From: Actinophytocola xinjiangensis
Lineage (GTDB): Bacteria; Actinomycetota; Actinomycetes; Mycobacteriales; Pseudonocardiaceae
Direction: 5' to 3'
NCBI RefSeq assembly: GCF_001921215.1
Contig: NZ_MSIF01000001.1
Span: 1,054,001-1,118,000 of the forward strand
DNA: 64,000 nucleotides
Shown here one piece after another: positions 1-10,274 of this stretch (the stretch's first letter is position 1; each line of letters opens with the position of its first letter). Below the pieces are notes generated by a model. The model ran no database searches and was not told where the DNA came from. It saw only the letters and a list, made by a program, of their open reading frames with translations. Position numbers and translations under genes: made by a program.

Positions 1-656
1 TCGACGTTGCGACACCAGGAGATCGGGTGGTCGCTGCCCATGCCGGACGAGCCGGGGTCGTAGGTCGTCTCGTCGGCCGTGGCCAGCACGTGCACGTCAC
101 CGCGGGCGTTGCGGTTGAAGTTGTACCACTCCTCCGTGCGGTTCCAGCGTTGCGGCAGGCCCTGGCCGGACGGGTGCGCCTGGTCGGCGACCTTGGCCGT
201 GCCGGCGACGGTGGCCGAGTGCTGGGTCATGGTCATCCCGAGCACCTGGTCCCACCACGGGAACTCGTTCTCGATGTTCATGTCCGTGGCGTTGTGGATC
301 GCGACGATGCCCCCGCCGCCGCGCAGGTAGTTCTGGAAGGCCGTCCGCTGCGCCGCCGTCGTCCAGACCATGCCGGAGGTCTGGAACATGACGACGACGT
401 CGAAGGTGGGCAGTGTGCCGTCGGTGAAGACGGTCGAGTCCTCGGTGTGCGTGAGCTGCCAGCCGTTGTCCGTGGCCATCTGCTGGAACATCGCGACACC
501 GGCCGGGATGGAGTCGTGCCGGTAGCCGGCGGTCTTGGTGAACAGCAGTACTTTCTCGCCCACGGCCGGGGCGGCGGGGGCGGTGGACGCGGTCAGCATG
601 CTCACCAGCAGGGCGCAGGCGAGCGCGGTCAGGAACGTGCCGAGTGCGTGTCGCAC
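1..656 (-). CDS. ThuA-domain secreted protein (C-terminus cut by window edge)
   Basis: Translating the minus strand from GTG at 656 gives a signal peptide (VRHALGTFLTALACALLV...) ending near TAPAAPAVG, then a ThuA-like fold: KVLLFTKTAGYRHDSIP, a central DVVVMFQTSG, a GGGGIVAIHNATD turn and a WWDQVLG stretch. ThuA domains are class-I-amidotransferase-like and often occur in secreted sugar-associated proteins of actinomycetes; their reaction is not well defined. The start is supported by GGAGG about 7 nt upstream. The frame stays open to base 1, so at least 218 residues are present and further domains such as a CBM may lie outside. A CebR-type palindrome lies 71 bp upstream, linking it to the cellulase genes. 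The fold call is good; substrate and activity are unknown. Confidence 0.8.
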   Translation of the reverse strand, partial: MRHALGTFLTALACALLVSMLTASTAPAAPAVGEKVLLFTKTAGYRHDSIPAGVAMFQQMATDNGWQLTHTEDSTVFTDGTLPTFDVVVMFQTSGMVWTTAAQRTAFQNYLRGGGGIVAIHNATDMNIENEFPWWDQVLGMTMTQHSATVAGTAKVADQAHPSGQGLPQRWNRTEEWYNFNRNARGDVHVLATADETTYDPGSSGMGSDHPISWCRNV

Positions 657-726
657 GGTGGGCCTCCGAAGGCAGGGGAGAGGCGATCGCGTGGAGCCGG
701 GTTCAGATCTGCTCGCTCACCTCCGT

Positions 727-740
727 TGGGAGCGCTCCCA
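727..740. promoter_or_regulatory. CebR-type operator 1 (ThuA gene)
   Basis: The 14-bp perfect palindrome TGGGAGCGCTCCCA equals the operator known for CebR, the LacI-family cellobiose/cellotriose-responsive repressor of Streptomyces cellulase and ceb uptake genes. It sits 71 bp before the minus-strand ThuA start. No LacI-family gene lies in the window, so the repressor must be encoded elsewhere. Confidence 0.8.
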
Positions 741-853
741 GCCCGCTGCGCGATTGCCGCCTGCCGATACTCGGGAGGAGGGCCGCGGCAGTCCGAGGGA
801 CCATGTTCGGACTCGATGGTGATACCAGGTGTGTTGCCCGGATCACACCATAG

Positions 854-2479
<1,626 letters not shown>

Positions 2480-2663
2480 GCGATAGGTGGCGGGAAGCGT
2501 GGGGTGGCGCAGCACCTCGTCCACCCCGCGCCGAGCCGCTCGAGGCGCGCGAAACGCCGACCCCGTCCCTCCGGACCGACGCCCCGGTGGCGCGGTCGGA
2601 TTCGGCCGTGCGTCTCGGATCGCCCAGGAGGACCCGCGCGCCGCGGCGCGACCTTCGGGCGGG

Positions 2664-2690
2664 TTGGACAACGCGTGGACGCCGTACTCT
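2664..2690 (+). promoter_or_regulatory. Possible leaderless promoter for the GntR gene
   Basis: TTGGAC (2664-2669) and TACTCT (2685-2690) are 15 bp apart, and the -10 ends 6 nt before the GTG at 2697. There is no Shine-Dalgarno sequence before that GTG. This spacing is typical of leaderless actinobacterial transcripts. The short spacer makes the -35 doubtful. Confidence 0.35.
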
Positions 2691-2696
2691 TCCCGT

Positions 2697-3458
2697 GTGA
2701 CCAACGACCGGGGAGAAGAGATCGATCAGGACGCCGCGCCGGCAGCCGACGCGTACCGGCCTGGTTATGAGTTGGTGGCTGAGCGGATTCTGCTGTTGAT
2801 CGCCGAGGCGGGGTTTCGGCCGGGGGATCGGATGCCGACCGAGAACGAGTTGGCCGCGCGGTTGGGTACCAGCCGGAGCATGGTGCGCGAGGCGGTGAAG
2901 ATCCTGTCCGCGATCGGGCGGGTGCGGGCGCAGAAGGGTCGTGGCCTGTACGTCGCCGACGACGAGGGAATGCTGGGTTCCTCGCGCTGGGGCGGGTTCT
3001 TCCTGCCGACCGATCTGGACCACGTCTACATGTTGTTCGAGTTCCGCCGGATCCAGGAGACGGCGGCGAGCCGGCTGGCGGCGATCCACGCGACGCCGGC
3101 GGAACTGCGGGCGATCGAGGCGGCGGTCGAGATGTGCCGCCAGGGCCAGGTGACGGGGGAGGCGGCGCTGTTCGACCGCGGTGACGAGGAGTTCCACCTC
3201 GCGGTCGCGGCGGCTTCGCACAACCAGTTCCTGGTCGCGGCGGTGCGTGAGGCCCGCCTCCTGCAACGTCAGTCCAACATCATCGGCATGCACGGTGCCG
3301 TCGGCGGCCACGCGGCCGAAGCGGTGGAGGAACACGCGGCGATCCTGAAGGCCGTCCGCGACGGCGACGCGGAGAGCGCGGCCCAGGCCACGGCCACCCA
3401 CCTGGACAACACCCTCGATGACTACCGGCACCAGATCCAGCGCCGCGTCTTCGGCTGA
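2697..3458 (+). CDS. FadR-subfamily GntR transcriptional regulator
   Basis: A 253-residue cytoplasmic regulator. The N-terminal winged helix (about residues 18-85) includes PGDRMPTENELAARLGTSRS and MVREAVKILSAIG. It is followed by an all-helical FCD ligand domain (about 105-245) with EFRRIQE, the metal-site-like DRGDEEFH and a late EEHAAILKAV helix. FCD-type GntR proteins usually sense small carboxylates or sugar acids. The GTG at 2697 is preferred because upstream codons in this frame read as low-complexity Arg/Pro sequence. It lies between the GH6 gene and the esterase operon, so control of a plant-polymer gene is plausible. It is not a LacI protein, so it is unlikely to bind the 14-bp palindromes. 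Its effector is unknown. Confidence 0.85.
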   Translation: MTNDRGEEIDQDAAPAADAYRPGYELVAERILLLIAEAGFRPGDRMPTENELAARLGTSRSMVREAVKILSAIGRVRAQKGRGLYVADDEGMLGSSRWGGFFLPTDLDHVYMLFEFRRIQETAASRLAAIHATPAELRAIEAAVEMCRQGQVTGEAALFDRGDEEFHLAVAAASHNQFLVAAVREARLLQRQSNIIGMHGAVGGHAAEAVEEHAAILKAVRDGDAESAAQATATHLDNTLDDYRHQIQRRVFG

Positions 3459-3894
3459 GCTGCTGGCCGCCTCCTTGCGCCGTTCGATAAGTCGGAAACA
3501 TCCTCCCCGGATAAGACAGAAGCATTGCGCTGTCAGTGATTGGTCCCGTACGGTAATCAATGGATCGAACCGCTTCGACGCTGTTCGGGAGTCCTTATGG
3601 TTCAACGGCGAACTGTCCCTGTGCACCTGCCGCTCGGCCCGCGGTTGACCCGCGAATGAGGATGGGCCCGCGGATGATCGGGGTGGTCGCCAGCTGGGCT
3701 GGCGTGCCGCGGCCGAGCTTGCCGGATGCCCCACCTGGTCCCGATGCGTGGCGACCCTGGGGTCGTTGAACCCATTGAGTCCGTTTGGCGTCCTGGGTTC
3801 TCCGCGCCCTCGACTGGGAGCGCTCCCAGGTTGCCTTCAACGGCCCCGACCAACGCTGGACCCTGCCCTGAACCATCGGATGGGAGGCACGCTC
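3459..3894 (+). promoter_or_regulatory. Intergenic control region before the esterase-GH5 operon
   Basis: 436 bp with no gene I believe. Short open frames here are low-complexity and lack ribosome sites. It contains the third CebR-type palindrome (3815-3828). A stretch near 3540-3565 has the self-complementary CCGTACGG, which could be part of an operator for the adjacent GntR protein, but that is speculation. No clear terminator hairpin was seen after the GntR stop. Confidence 0.4.
3815..3828. promoter_or_regulatory. CebR-type operator 3 (esterase-GH5 operon)
   Basis: Third identical TGGGAGCGCTCCCA, 66 bp before the esterase ATG. By position it would control both the esterase and the GH5 gene. 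Confidence 0.85.
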
Positions 3895-5202
3895 ATGAGA
3901 CAGGACACACGTCCACGGCGGTGGTGGACGCTGGTCGTCGCCGCCACGGTGACACTCACCGGTGCGAGTGTGGCGGAGGCCGGGCCGGCCCCCGAGGCCA
4001 CGGATGCCGGCACGCTCGCCGCGTCGGCTGGCTGTGGTCAGGCTCCGACGTTGCAGAGTGGTACGCACACGATTTCCAGCGGCGGTAAGAGTCGGCAGTT
4101 CATCCTGAGCGTTCCCGGAAACTACGACAACACCCGCCAACACCGGTTGGTGTTCGGGTTCCACTGGTTGGGCGGCACCATGCAACAGGTCGCCGGCGGC
4201 GGAACCGACGGAGACGTGTACGCCCACTACGGGCTGCGGCGACTGGCGAACGACACCGCCATCCTCGTGGCGCCTCAGGGCCTCAACAACGGCTGGGCCA
4301 ACTCCGGTGGTGAGGATCTGACCTTCGTCGACGACATGATGCGCATGATCGACGACGGTCTCTGTGTCGACACGACGCAGCGCTTCGCTCTTGGCTTCAG
4401 CTACGGCGGCGCGATGAGCTACGCGATCGCGTGCGCCAGGGCGACGACGTTCCGCGCGGTCGCGGTCATCGGCGCACCTCGGGAGCTCAGCGGATGTAGC
4501 GGTGGGACGCAGCCCATCGCGTACATGGGGATCCACGGCATCAACGACAACATCGGGTCCGGGCGGGCGCTGCGGGACAGGTTCGTCCGGAACAACGGCT
4601 GTACCGCCCAGAACCCACCGGAACCACCGGGGGGCAGCCTGACCCACATCAGCACCGCCTACTCGGGGTGTCGGGACGGATATCCGGTTGTCTGGGCGCC
4701 CTTCGACGGTGGTCACCAACAGGGCCCGGTGGATGGGTGCGCTGGCTGCGAGAGCGGCGCGAGGAGCTGGGTCAAGAACGAGGTGTGGCGGTTCTTCACC
4801 GGAGAGTCCCCGCCGCCGCCACCGCCCACGTTCCGCCTGCGCGGCGAGGCCTCCGGCCGGTGCCTGGACGTCAACGGCGCGGCCTCGGCCAACGGCTCCC
4901 AGATGATCATTTGGGACTGTCACACCAATGCCAACCAGCAGTTCACCCTGACCGGGCAGGCACTGCAGGTGATGGGTAAATGCCTCGAGATCCCCAGCGG
5001 TGCCACCGCCGGTACCCGGGCCCGGATCTGGGACTGCAACGGCGGCGCCAACCAGCAGTGGACCATCAACGCCAATGGCACGGTCAGCAGCGTCCAGAAC
5101 GGACTGTGCCTGGATGTCAGCGGCGCCGGCACGGCCAACGGCACCGCCGTGAACGTCTGGAGCTGTCACGCCGGCGCCAACCAGCGCTGGGCAAGGGCAT
5201 GA
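3895..5202 (+). CDS. Secreted CE1/LpqC-like esterase with ricin-type CBM13
   Basis: A 435-residue secreted esterase, probably acting on feruloyl or acetyl esters of xylan. The signal peptide is about 1-35 (MRQDTRPRRWWTLVVAA...). The alpha/beta-hydrolase core (about 48-300) resembles the LpqC/polyhydroxybutyrate-depolymerase group. RQFILSVPGNY and FGFHWLGG precede the nucleophile elbow GFSYGG with Ser169; a late GGHQQGPVDG supplies a candidate His. A PPPPPP linker joins a ricin trefoil (about 315-435) with three QxW repeats (NQQF, NQQW, NQRW). ATG 3895 follows GGGAGG at good distance. The GH5 gene starts 23 bp downstream, so the two are co-transcribed. Feruloyl versus acetyl specificity cannot be decided by reading. 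Confidence 0.85.
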   Translation: MRQDTRPRRWWTLVVAATVTLTGASVAEAGPAPEATDAGTLAASAGCGQAPTLQSGTHTISSGGKSRQFILSVPGNYDNTRQHRLVFGFHWLGGTMQQVAGGGTDGDVYAHYGLRRLANDTAILVAPQGLNNGWANSGGEDLTFVDDMMRMIDDGLCVDTTQRFALGFSYGGAMSYAIACARATTFRAVAVIGAPRELSGCSGGTQPIAYMGIHGINDNIGSGRALRDRFVRNNGCTAQNPPEPPGGSLTHISTAYSGCRDGYPVVWAPFDGGHQQGPVDGCAGCESGARSWVKNEVWRFFTGESPPPPPPTFRLRGEASGRCLDVNGAASANGSQMIIWDCHTNANQQFTLTGQALQVMGKCLEIPSGATAGTRARIWDCNGGANQQWTINANGTVSSVQNGLCLDVSGAGTANGTAVNVWSCHAGANQRWARA

Positions 5203-5225
5203 GTCGACAGGAGACGGGAGATCTG

Positions 5226-6692
5226 ATGACACGCGTTCGATCGGCGCGCCGGTTGCTGATCTCCCTGGTGGCGACCGCGCTCACCGCGGCGGCGAGTCTC
5301 GTCGTCACCGCATCGCCGGCCGTTGCCGCCACCCACCAGTTCCGAGGCATGAACTGGGCCGTGCTGGGGGACAACTTCAGCACCAGCCCGCTCGTCGTGC
5401 AGGGCCTGAGCCAGTCCGACAGCAACGCGACGGTACGAGCCAAAGCCAACGCCCTCTACGACGACATGGCCTCCACCATGGGGGTCAACACCGTCCGGCT
5501 TCCCATCAACACGCACACGGTGGCCAGTACGACCTGGTGGAACGCCTACCGTGGCGCCATCGACGCCGCCACCGAACGCGGCTTCAAGGTCATCCTCGCC
5601 TACTGGGAGGACGGCGCTGCCTCCGGCGGCAGGATCACGAACATGACCGCGTGGAACACGATGTGGTCCAGCGTGACCAACACCTACGGCTCGAACAGCA
5701 ACGTCTACTTCGAACCGATGAACGAGCCGCACGGCTACTCGTCGGCGGACTGGCGCGACGTCGCGGCGAACTGGCTCAGCTATCACACCTCGGCTGTGCC
5801 CGGCAGGGTGCTCATCGGCGGCACCGGCTTCAGCCAGGATCTGCGGGACATCTGCGACGACAGCCGTTTCACCTCGACGCTGCTGTCCTTCCACCACTAC
5901 GCCTTCTTCTACAACCCGATGACCTACGACGCCTTCCGGAGCCACATTCAGACGCGCCTGGGCAACTGCGCCTCCCGCGCTGTCGCGACCGAGTTCGGCG
6001 CGCCGATGTCCACCGGCCTCAACTACGCCGACGCGAACAGCACCGACAACTTCGTGCGGCACATCCGCGCCATGGCGCAGGTCATGCGCGACAACCAGAT
6101 GGGCGGCACCTACTGGCCCGCCGTCGGCGGCAAGCCCGGCACCATCGGGTACGACTGGTACTCGATGTACGCCATGAGCGGCAGCGGCACCAACCTCGAC
6201 CTGACCGTCCGCAACGCCTCCGGCGCCGACCGGATCCGCTACGGCTGGGGCGACGGCTCCACGAACCCACCGCCCACGGTCTACCGGATCGATGTGCGCC
6301 ACAGCGGCAAGGCCATGGATGTCCAGGCGCCGAACACCGACAACGGTGCGCGCGTCGGCCAGTACACCTACGGCGGCAACCCGTGGCAGCAGTGGCAGTT
6401 CCAGGACGCCGGCAGCGGCTACTGGCGCATCATCAGCCGCCACAGCGGAAAGTGCCTCGATGTGGTGAGCGCTTCAACGGCCGACGGCGCCGACCTCATC
6501 CAGTACACCTGTGGTTCCGGCACCAACCAGCAGTTCCAGATGGTCGCCAACGGCAGCTACTTCCAGCTCCGGGCACGACACAGCGGCAAATGCGTGGACG
6601 TACCGGCCGCGTCGACCGCGGACGGTGTGATCCTCACGCAGTACACGTGCGGCACCGGCGCCAACCAGCAGTGGTCACGAACGGCCGTCTGA
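5226..6692 (+). CDS. Secreted GH5 glycoside hydrolase with ricin-type CBM13
   Basis: A 488-residue secreted endo-glycanase. The signal peptide is about 1-37 (MTRVRSARRLLISLVAT..., cleavage after AVAA). The GH5 (beta/alpha)8 domain is about 38-350: VYFEPMNEPHG holds the acid/base Glu167 and ATEFGAP holds the nucleophile Glu256. The C-terminal trefoil (about 358-488) has three repeats marked by HSGK and QQW/QQF, typical of xylan- or galactose-binding CBM13. GH5 includes cellulases, mannanases and others; the subfamily is not clear by eye. ATG 5226 is preceded by ACGGGAG. It probably shares the CebR-type operator of the upstream esterase. Confidence 0.88.
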   Translation: MTRVRSARRLLISLVATALTAAASLVVTASPAVAATHQFRGMNWAVLGDNFSTSPLVVQGLSQSDSNATVRAKANALYDDMASTMGVNTVRLPINTHTVASTTWWNAYRGAIDAATERGFKVILAYWEDGAASGGRITNMTAWNTMWSSVTNTYGSNSNVYFEPMNEPHGYSSADWRDVAANWLSYHTSAVPGRVLIGGTGFSQDLRDICDDSRFTSTLLSFHHYAFFYNPMTYDAFRSHIQTRLGNCASRAVATEFGAPMSTGLNYADANSTDNFVRHIRAMAQVMRDNQMGGTYWPAVGGKPGTIGYDWYSMYAMSGSGTNLDLTVRNASGADRIRYGWGDGSTNPPPTVYRIDVRHSGKAMDVQAPNTDNGARVGQYTYGGNPWQQWQFQDAGSGYWRIISRHSGKCLDVVSASTADGADLIQYTCGSGTNQQFQMVANGSYFQLRARHSGKCVDVPAASTADGVILTQYTCGTGANQQWSRTAV

Positions 6693-6847
6693 ACCGGGCG
6701 GCGGGTTCGCCACGCGGAGCATGGACGAGTCGGTCGAGCAACTCGGCACCTGGGTCACACCCGGCACACCCCCGCGCGAAGATCACGATCGGCGAGTGGT
6801 GTGGCCCGGCGGCCGAACACGACCTCGACCGGGGGCGATCGGCGTGA

Positions 6848-7216
6848 TCAGCTCGGCGGTGCGTCGGTGAGGGCCTCGTCGCGGGTGGGGTACAGGGCGA
6901 GGTCCTGGTCAAGGCCCATCAGTTGAAGCGGGCGGAGCGTCGCGGGCGCCGCGGCGACGAAACGCACGTCGGTCGGTGTGTGGGCGGCTGCTTTCCGGAT
7001 GCCGACGAGGACGGCGAGCCCCGCGGAGGCCAGGAAGGTGACACCGCTCAGGTCGACGACCAGGACGGCCGGGGTGTCCTCCAGCGCGCGGAGTGCGGAT
7101 TCTTCCAGCTGGGAGGCGGTCATCACGTCGATCTCTCCGCTCACCAGCAGGACCACCGCCCGCCCGTGGGTTTCCGCGTCGACCAGGAGTACGGTGGGCT
7201 GGGGATCGGGGTTCAT
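6848..7216 (-). CDS. STAS-domain anti-anti-sigma factor
   Basis: A 122-residue single STAS domain of the SpoIIAA/RsbV type. The core reads VLLVSGEIDVMTASQLEESA, then VVDLSGVTFLASAGLAVLVG, where the serine in FLASAG is the usual phosphorylation site. In partner switching, the unphosphorylated protein binds the anti-sigma kinase and frees the sigma factor. It is divergent from a SpoIIE-type phosphatase gene 57 bp away, its likely activator. No RsbW-type kinase is encoded in the window. ATG 7216 gives the full domain; longer frames upstream run into the phosphatase gene. Confidence 0.88.
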   Translation of the reverse strand: MNPDPQPTVLLVDAETHGRAVVLLVSGEIDVMTASQLEESALRALEDTPAVLVVDLSGVTFLASAGLAVLVGIRKAAAHTPTDVRFVAAAPATLRPLQLMGLDQDLALYPTRDEALTDAPPS

Positions 7217-7273
7217 GACTCCATCCTGTGGTTGTGAGCATCCGGTGGCAACCTGGGTGGCTAGGCTGAGCGT

Positions 7274-8506
7274 ATGTCGAAGCCGGCCAGCCGGGCGAAC
7301 GGTGCGCAGGAACGGTTGAGCCGTATCGAGTTGGTCACCGATACCGCGCTGGCCCACGTCGAGTTGGAGGACATGCAGCGCGAGCTGCTGGAACGGGTAC
7401 TGGAGTTGCTCGAGGCCGACAGCGCGGTCGTCCTGATGAACGACACCCTGGCTGGTGGCCTCACACCGACGGTGGTCATCGGCCTCAACGAGGACCTGAG
7501 CGACGACGTCCAGGTGTCGATCGGACGCGGCTTCGCGGGGATGGTGGCGGACCGGAAAGGTCCGGTCATGCTCGACCAGGTCGATGAGAGCACCCTGCTC
7601 GACCGTCGGCTCGTCGAACGGGGAGTGCGTTGCCTGCTCGGGGTGCCGATGCTGGCCGAGGGGCAGGTCATCGGCGTTCTGTACGTCGGCTCGGTGACCA
7701 GTCGGATCTTTACCGACGACGACATCAACCTGCTGCAGGTCGCGGCCGACCGCATCGCCCTCGCGACGCAGGTCGCGTCCTCTCGGGCCGAGCGTGCCGC
7801 CGCCAAGGCGTTGCACCGCAGCCTGCTGCCGGCGCGGTTACCCGCTGTGCCTGGCTTCTCGCTCGCGGGGCGCTATCTCCCCGGTGGGGACAACGGCGTC
7901 GGCGGTGACTGGTACGACGCGTTCACCCTGCCCTCCGGTCGGCTCGGCCTGGTGATCGGCGACGTGGTGGGGCACGGACTGCGCGCCGCGGTGATCATGG
8001 GGCGGATGCGCAGCGTGGTGCGTGCCTACGCGCTGGAGACCGAGGATCCCGCTGTCGTACTGGAGAAGCTCGACAGCAAGCTGACCCATTTCGAACCCGG
8101 TGCCATGGCCACCGCTGCCTACGCGGTGTTCGATCCGGGGACGCATCGCCTGGAGATCTCGCTGGCAGGCCACCCGCCTCCCGTGGTGTGTCGGCCCGGG
8201 ACGCTGGGCACGGTGGCGGATATCCCTCCGGACCTGCCGGTCGGCACCGGTCTTGCCCCGCGGCGGCGTCGGAACCATGTGCTCGACGTCGAGCCCGGCG
8301 GGGTGGTGTGCCTGTACACCGACGGCTTGGTCGAACGTCGGAACGCCTCCATCGACGAGGGCATGGGCCACCTCTGCGACGCCGTCACCGTCGAAACGGC
8401 CGACAGTGTGTGCACCACCGTCATGGACAAGCTCGTCGCCGGACACACTCCCGGTGACGACATCGCCGTCGTGGTCCTGTGTCGCGATCCGGCGGCCGAG
8501 ATCTGA
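7274..8506 (+). CDS. GAF-SpoIIE (PP2C) serine phosphatase
   Basis: A 410-residue cytoplasmic sigma-factor-pathway phosphatase. A GAF sensor domain spans about 18-172, including GFAGMVADRKGPVM and LLGVPMLAEGQVIGVL. The SpoIIE/PP2C domain spans about 190-408 with metal-binding motifs GGDWYDAF, VIGDVVGHG and VCLYTDGLVERR and the closing PGDDIAVVVL. Such enzymes dephosphorylate STAS anti-anti-sigma factors; the divergent STAS gene is the natural substrate. TAGGCT (7262-7267) lies 6 nt before the ATG with no ribosome site between, suggesting a leaderless mRNA. The GAF ligand is not evident. Confidence 0.9.
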   Translation: MSKPASRANGAQERLSRIELVTDTALAHVELEDMQRELLERVLELLEADSAVVLMNDTLAGGLTPTVVIGLNEDLSDDVQVSIGRGFAGMVADRKGPVMLDQVDESTLLDRRLVERGVRCLLGVPMLAEGQVIGVLYVGSVTSRIFTDDDINLLQVAADRIALATQVASSRAERAAAKALHRSLLPARLPAVPGFSLAGRYLPGGDNGVGGDWYDAFTLPSGRLGLVIGDVVGHGLRAAVIMGRMRSVVRAYALETEDPAVVLEKLDSKLTHFEPGAMATAAYAVFDPGTHRLEISLAGHPPPVVCRPGTLGTVADIPPDLPVGTGLAPRRRRNHVLDVEPGGVVCLYTDGLVERRNASIDEGMGHLCDAVTVETADSVCTTVMDKLVAGHTPGDDIAVVVLCRDPAAEI

Positions 8507-8696
8507 GACCGAGCGGGACCCACGAGCGCGGCGCTTCACAACGGGAGTAACCCCCGCACCCCAGATCAGAGCCCGCGGACTCTCAACGGCTCGGATCTCG
8601 TTGGCGCCCACGTGTTTGTCGTTGCCTCACCCGTGGGACAGGTGTCGTTCCTCCACGAATCGAACCGAGACTTCCTCCGCCGATCCCGATGATCCG

Positions 8697-8721
8697 GTTT
8701 CACACCGCGCACCTCGGGTAC
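8697..8721 (+). promoter_or_regulatory. Sigma-B-like promoter before the gas-vesicle cluster
   Basis: GTTT (8697-8700), a 15-bp spacer, then GGGTAC (8716-8721) matches the form GNNT-N14-16-GGGTA(C/T) of actinomycete stress sigma factors of the SigB group. It lies 48 bp before the ATG of the first gas-vesicle gene and inside the 263-bp gap 8507-8769, which otherwise holds nothing I recognise. The match is by eye. Confidence 0.6.
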
Positions 8722-8769
8722 GACCCCAAACAGGTCCCGTTCGAGGGGCACCCTGTTGGGAGGAGGAGC

Positions 8770-9288
8770 ATGAACGCTCAGTCAAGACTTGTGCTGGGAA
8801 TGGGAGTCGGACTCGGCTATCTGCTCGGCCGCACGAAGAAAATGCGGCTGGCACTGATGATCGCCGCGGCTGGTGCCACCCGATCGCTCGGCTCACCGCG
8901 GCAGCTTCTGCAACGCGGCTTGAGCCAGCTCGGTACCTCGGCCGACCTCGACAGTCTTACCAAGGCTGCGCGCGGGCAGCTCGTCGGCGCGGCGAAGACC
9001 GCGGCCGTGACCGCCGCCAGTAACCGCATCGACGCGCTCAATGATCGCTTGCAGCCCAAGGAGTCCGCCGAGGACGTGGATTCCGGCGAGGCCACGGATT
9101 CCAGCAGGGATTCCGACGAGGACGAGCCGGACACCGATTCGGAGGAATCGTCCGCCGAGTCCCGGGATGAGCCGCGGCGTCCGCGTCGCCGGGCCCCGTC
9201 CCGACGGAGTTCGGGCGAGGACACGAAGCCCCGACGGTCCACCACCCGCAGTCGCACGCGTACTCCAGTGCGCCGGGCCGGGGGGTGA
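8770..9288 (+). CDS. Gas-vesicle cluster protein, GvpY-like
   Basis: A 172-residue protein with an N-terminal glycine-rich apolar segment (residues 8-36), a short helical middle, and a long acidic then Arg/Ser-rich disordered tail from about residue 95. Proteins of this build, of unknown function, stand beside the cyclase-like protein in Streptomyces gas-vesicle clusters, where the pair has been called GvpY and GvpZ. The placement here is the same. Strong ribosome site GGAGGAG before ATG 8770. Assignment rests on context and overall character rather than a motif; a membrane or nucleoid role cannot be excluded. Confidence 0.6.
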   Translation: MNAQSRLVLGMGVGLGYLLGRTKKMRLALMIAAAGATRSLGSPRQLLQRGLSQLGTSADLDSLTKAARGQLVGAAKTAAVTAASNRIDALNDRLQPKESAEDVDSGEATDSSRDSDEDEPDTDSEESSAESRDEPRRPRRRAPSRRSSGEDTKPRRSTTRSRTRTPVRRAGG

Positions 9289-9293
9289 CGTCC

Positions 9294-10274
9294 ATGGCGA
9301 CCGAAACCATCAGCAAGGCCGCCGGCAAGGGCAAGAAGGCGGCCGAGAAGGTCACCGAGAAGGCCAAGCAGGGTACGCAGAGCACCCAGCTGGGCGACTC
9401 GCTGCGCAGGCTCGCCGAGACGGTGACCACCAGGGCAACCAGCTCGCTGACCGACAAGGTCAGCGCCGCGACCGGTCGACTCACCGACTACAGCGACGGT
9501 GACGGCAAGGGCGGTGGGCTGCTGCAGGCGGTGACCGGCAGCGAACCCGGCGTGCGGGGCAAGGCCGTGACCGGGGCGCTGAAGGGTGCGTTCCAGGGCG
9601 TGAAGGACAAGGTCAAGGGCGCGTTCGGCAAGGGCGGGAACAAGGGCAGGGGCAAGGGCAAGATCAAGACGACCAACATCATCGAGGAGATCGACGTCGG
9701 TGTGCCGGTCGATCTCGCCTACGACCAGTGGACCCGGTTCACCGAGTTCCCCACCTTCATGAAGAAGGTCGAGGACGTCGAGCAGGTCGAGGACAGCAAG
9801 CTGCGGTGGAAGGCCCAGATCCTCTGGTCGCACCGCACCTGGGAGGCCACGATCCTTGAGCAGGTCCCCGACGAGCGGATCGTGTGGCGATCCCAGGGCG
9901 ACAAGGGCCACGTCGACGGCGCGGTCACCTTCCACGAACTCGCCCCGGACCTGACCAGGATCCTGGTGGTCCTGGAGTACCACCCGCAGGGACTGTTCGA
10001 GCACACCGGAAATCTGTGGCGTGCCCAGGGCCGGCGGGTCCGTCTGGAGCTCAAGCACTTCCGCCGGTACGTGATGCGGCACGCGCTGCTCAATCCGGAC
10101 GACGTCGAGGGCTGGCGCGGGGAGATCCGTGACGGCGAGGTCGTCGACGAACCCGACGAGGCGGAGCGGGACGCCGACGAGGAGACCGGCGACACCGACG
10201 AGGCGGCCGAGGACCGGACCGACGAGGACGCGGCCGACGAGGACGACGAGGAGAGCGAGGGCCGGAAATCATGA
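9294..10274 (+). CDS. Gas-vesicle cluster SRPBCC protein, GvpZ-like
   Basis: A 326-residue protein. The first 125 residues are Lys/Ala/Gly-rich, with TKAGKGKK-like and [12 protein letters not shown] stretches. A START/polyketide-cyclase-like (SRPBCC) fold follows at about 128-275: [37 protein letters not shown] and [12 protein letters not shown]. The tail is strongly acidic (Asp/Glu). Such proteins occur in actinomycete gas-vesicle loci, but their role is unknown; lipid or protein chaperoning has not been shown to my knowledge. ATG 9294 has a GGGG run at suitable distance; a GTG at 9285 overlapping the previous stop is the alternative. The end overlaps gvpA by 4 bp. Confidence 0.65.
   Translation: MATETISKAAGKGKKAAEKVTEKAKQGTQSTQLGDSLRRLAETVTTRATSSLTDKVSAATGRLTDYSDGDGKGGGLLQAVTGSEPGVRGKAVTGALKGAFQGVKDKVKGAFGKGGNKGRGKGKIKTTNIIEEIDVGVPVDLAYDQWTRFTEFPTFMKKVEDVEQVEDSKLRWKAQILWSHRTWEATILEQVPDERIVWRSQGDKGHVDGAVTFHELAPDLTRILVVLEYHPQGLFEHTGNLWRAQGRRVRLELKHFRRYVMRHALLNPDDVEGWRGEIRDGEVVDEPDEAERDADEETGDTDEAAEDRTDEDAADEDDEESEGRKS

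Noticed and set aside
2697-3458. GntR protein as the binder of the 14-bp palindromes
   Set aside because: The palindrome is the known LacI-family CebR operator; FadR-type proteins bind different sites and none of the three copies lies directly before this gene.
5166-6443. 425-codon frame antisense to GH5
   Set aside because: Val/Arg/Gly/Asp-biased composition without motifs; GH5 on the plus strand has all catalytic residues.
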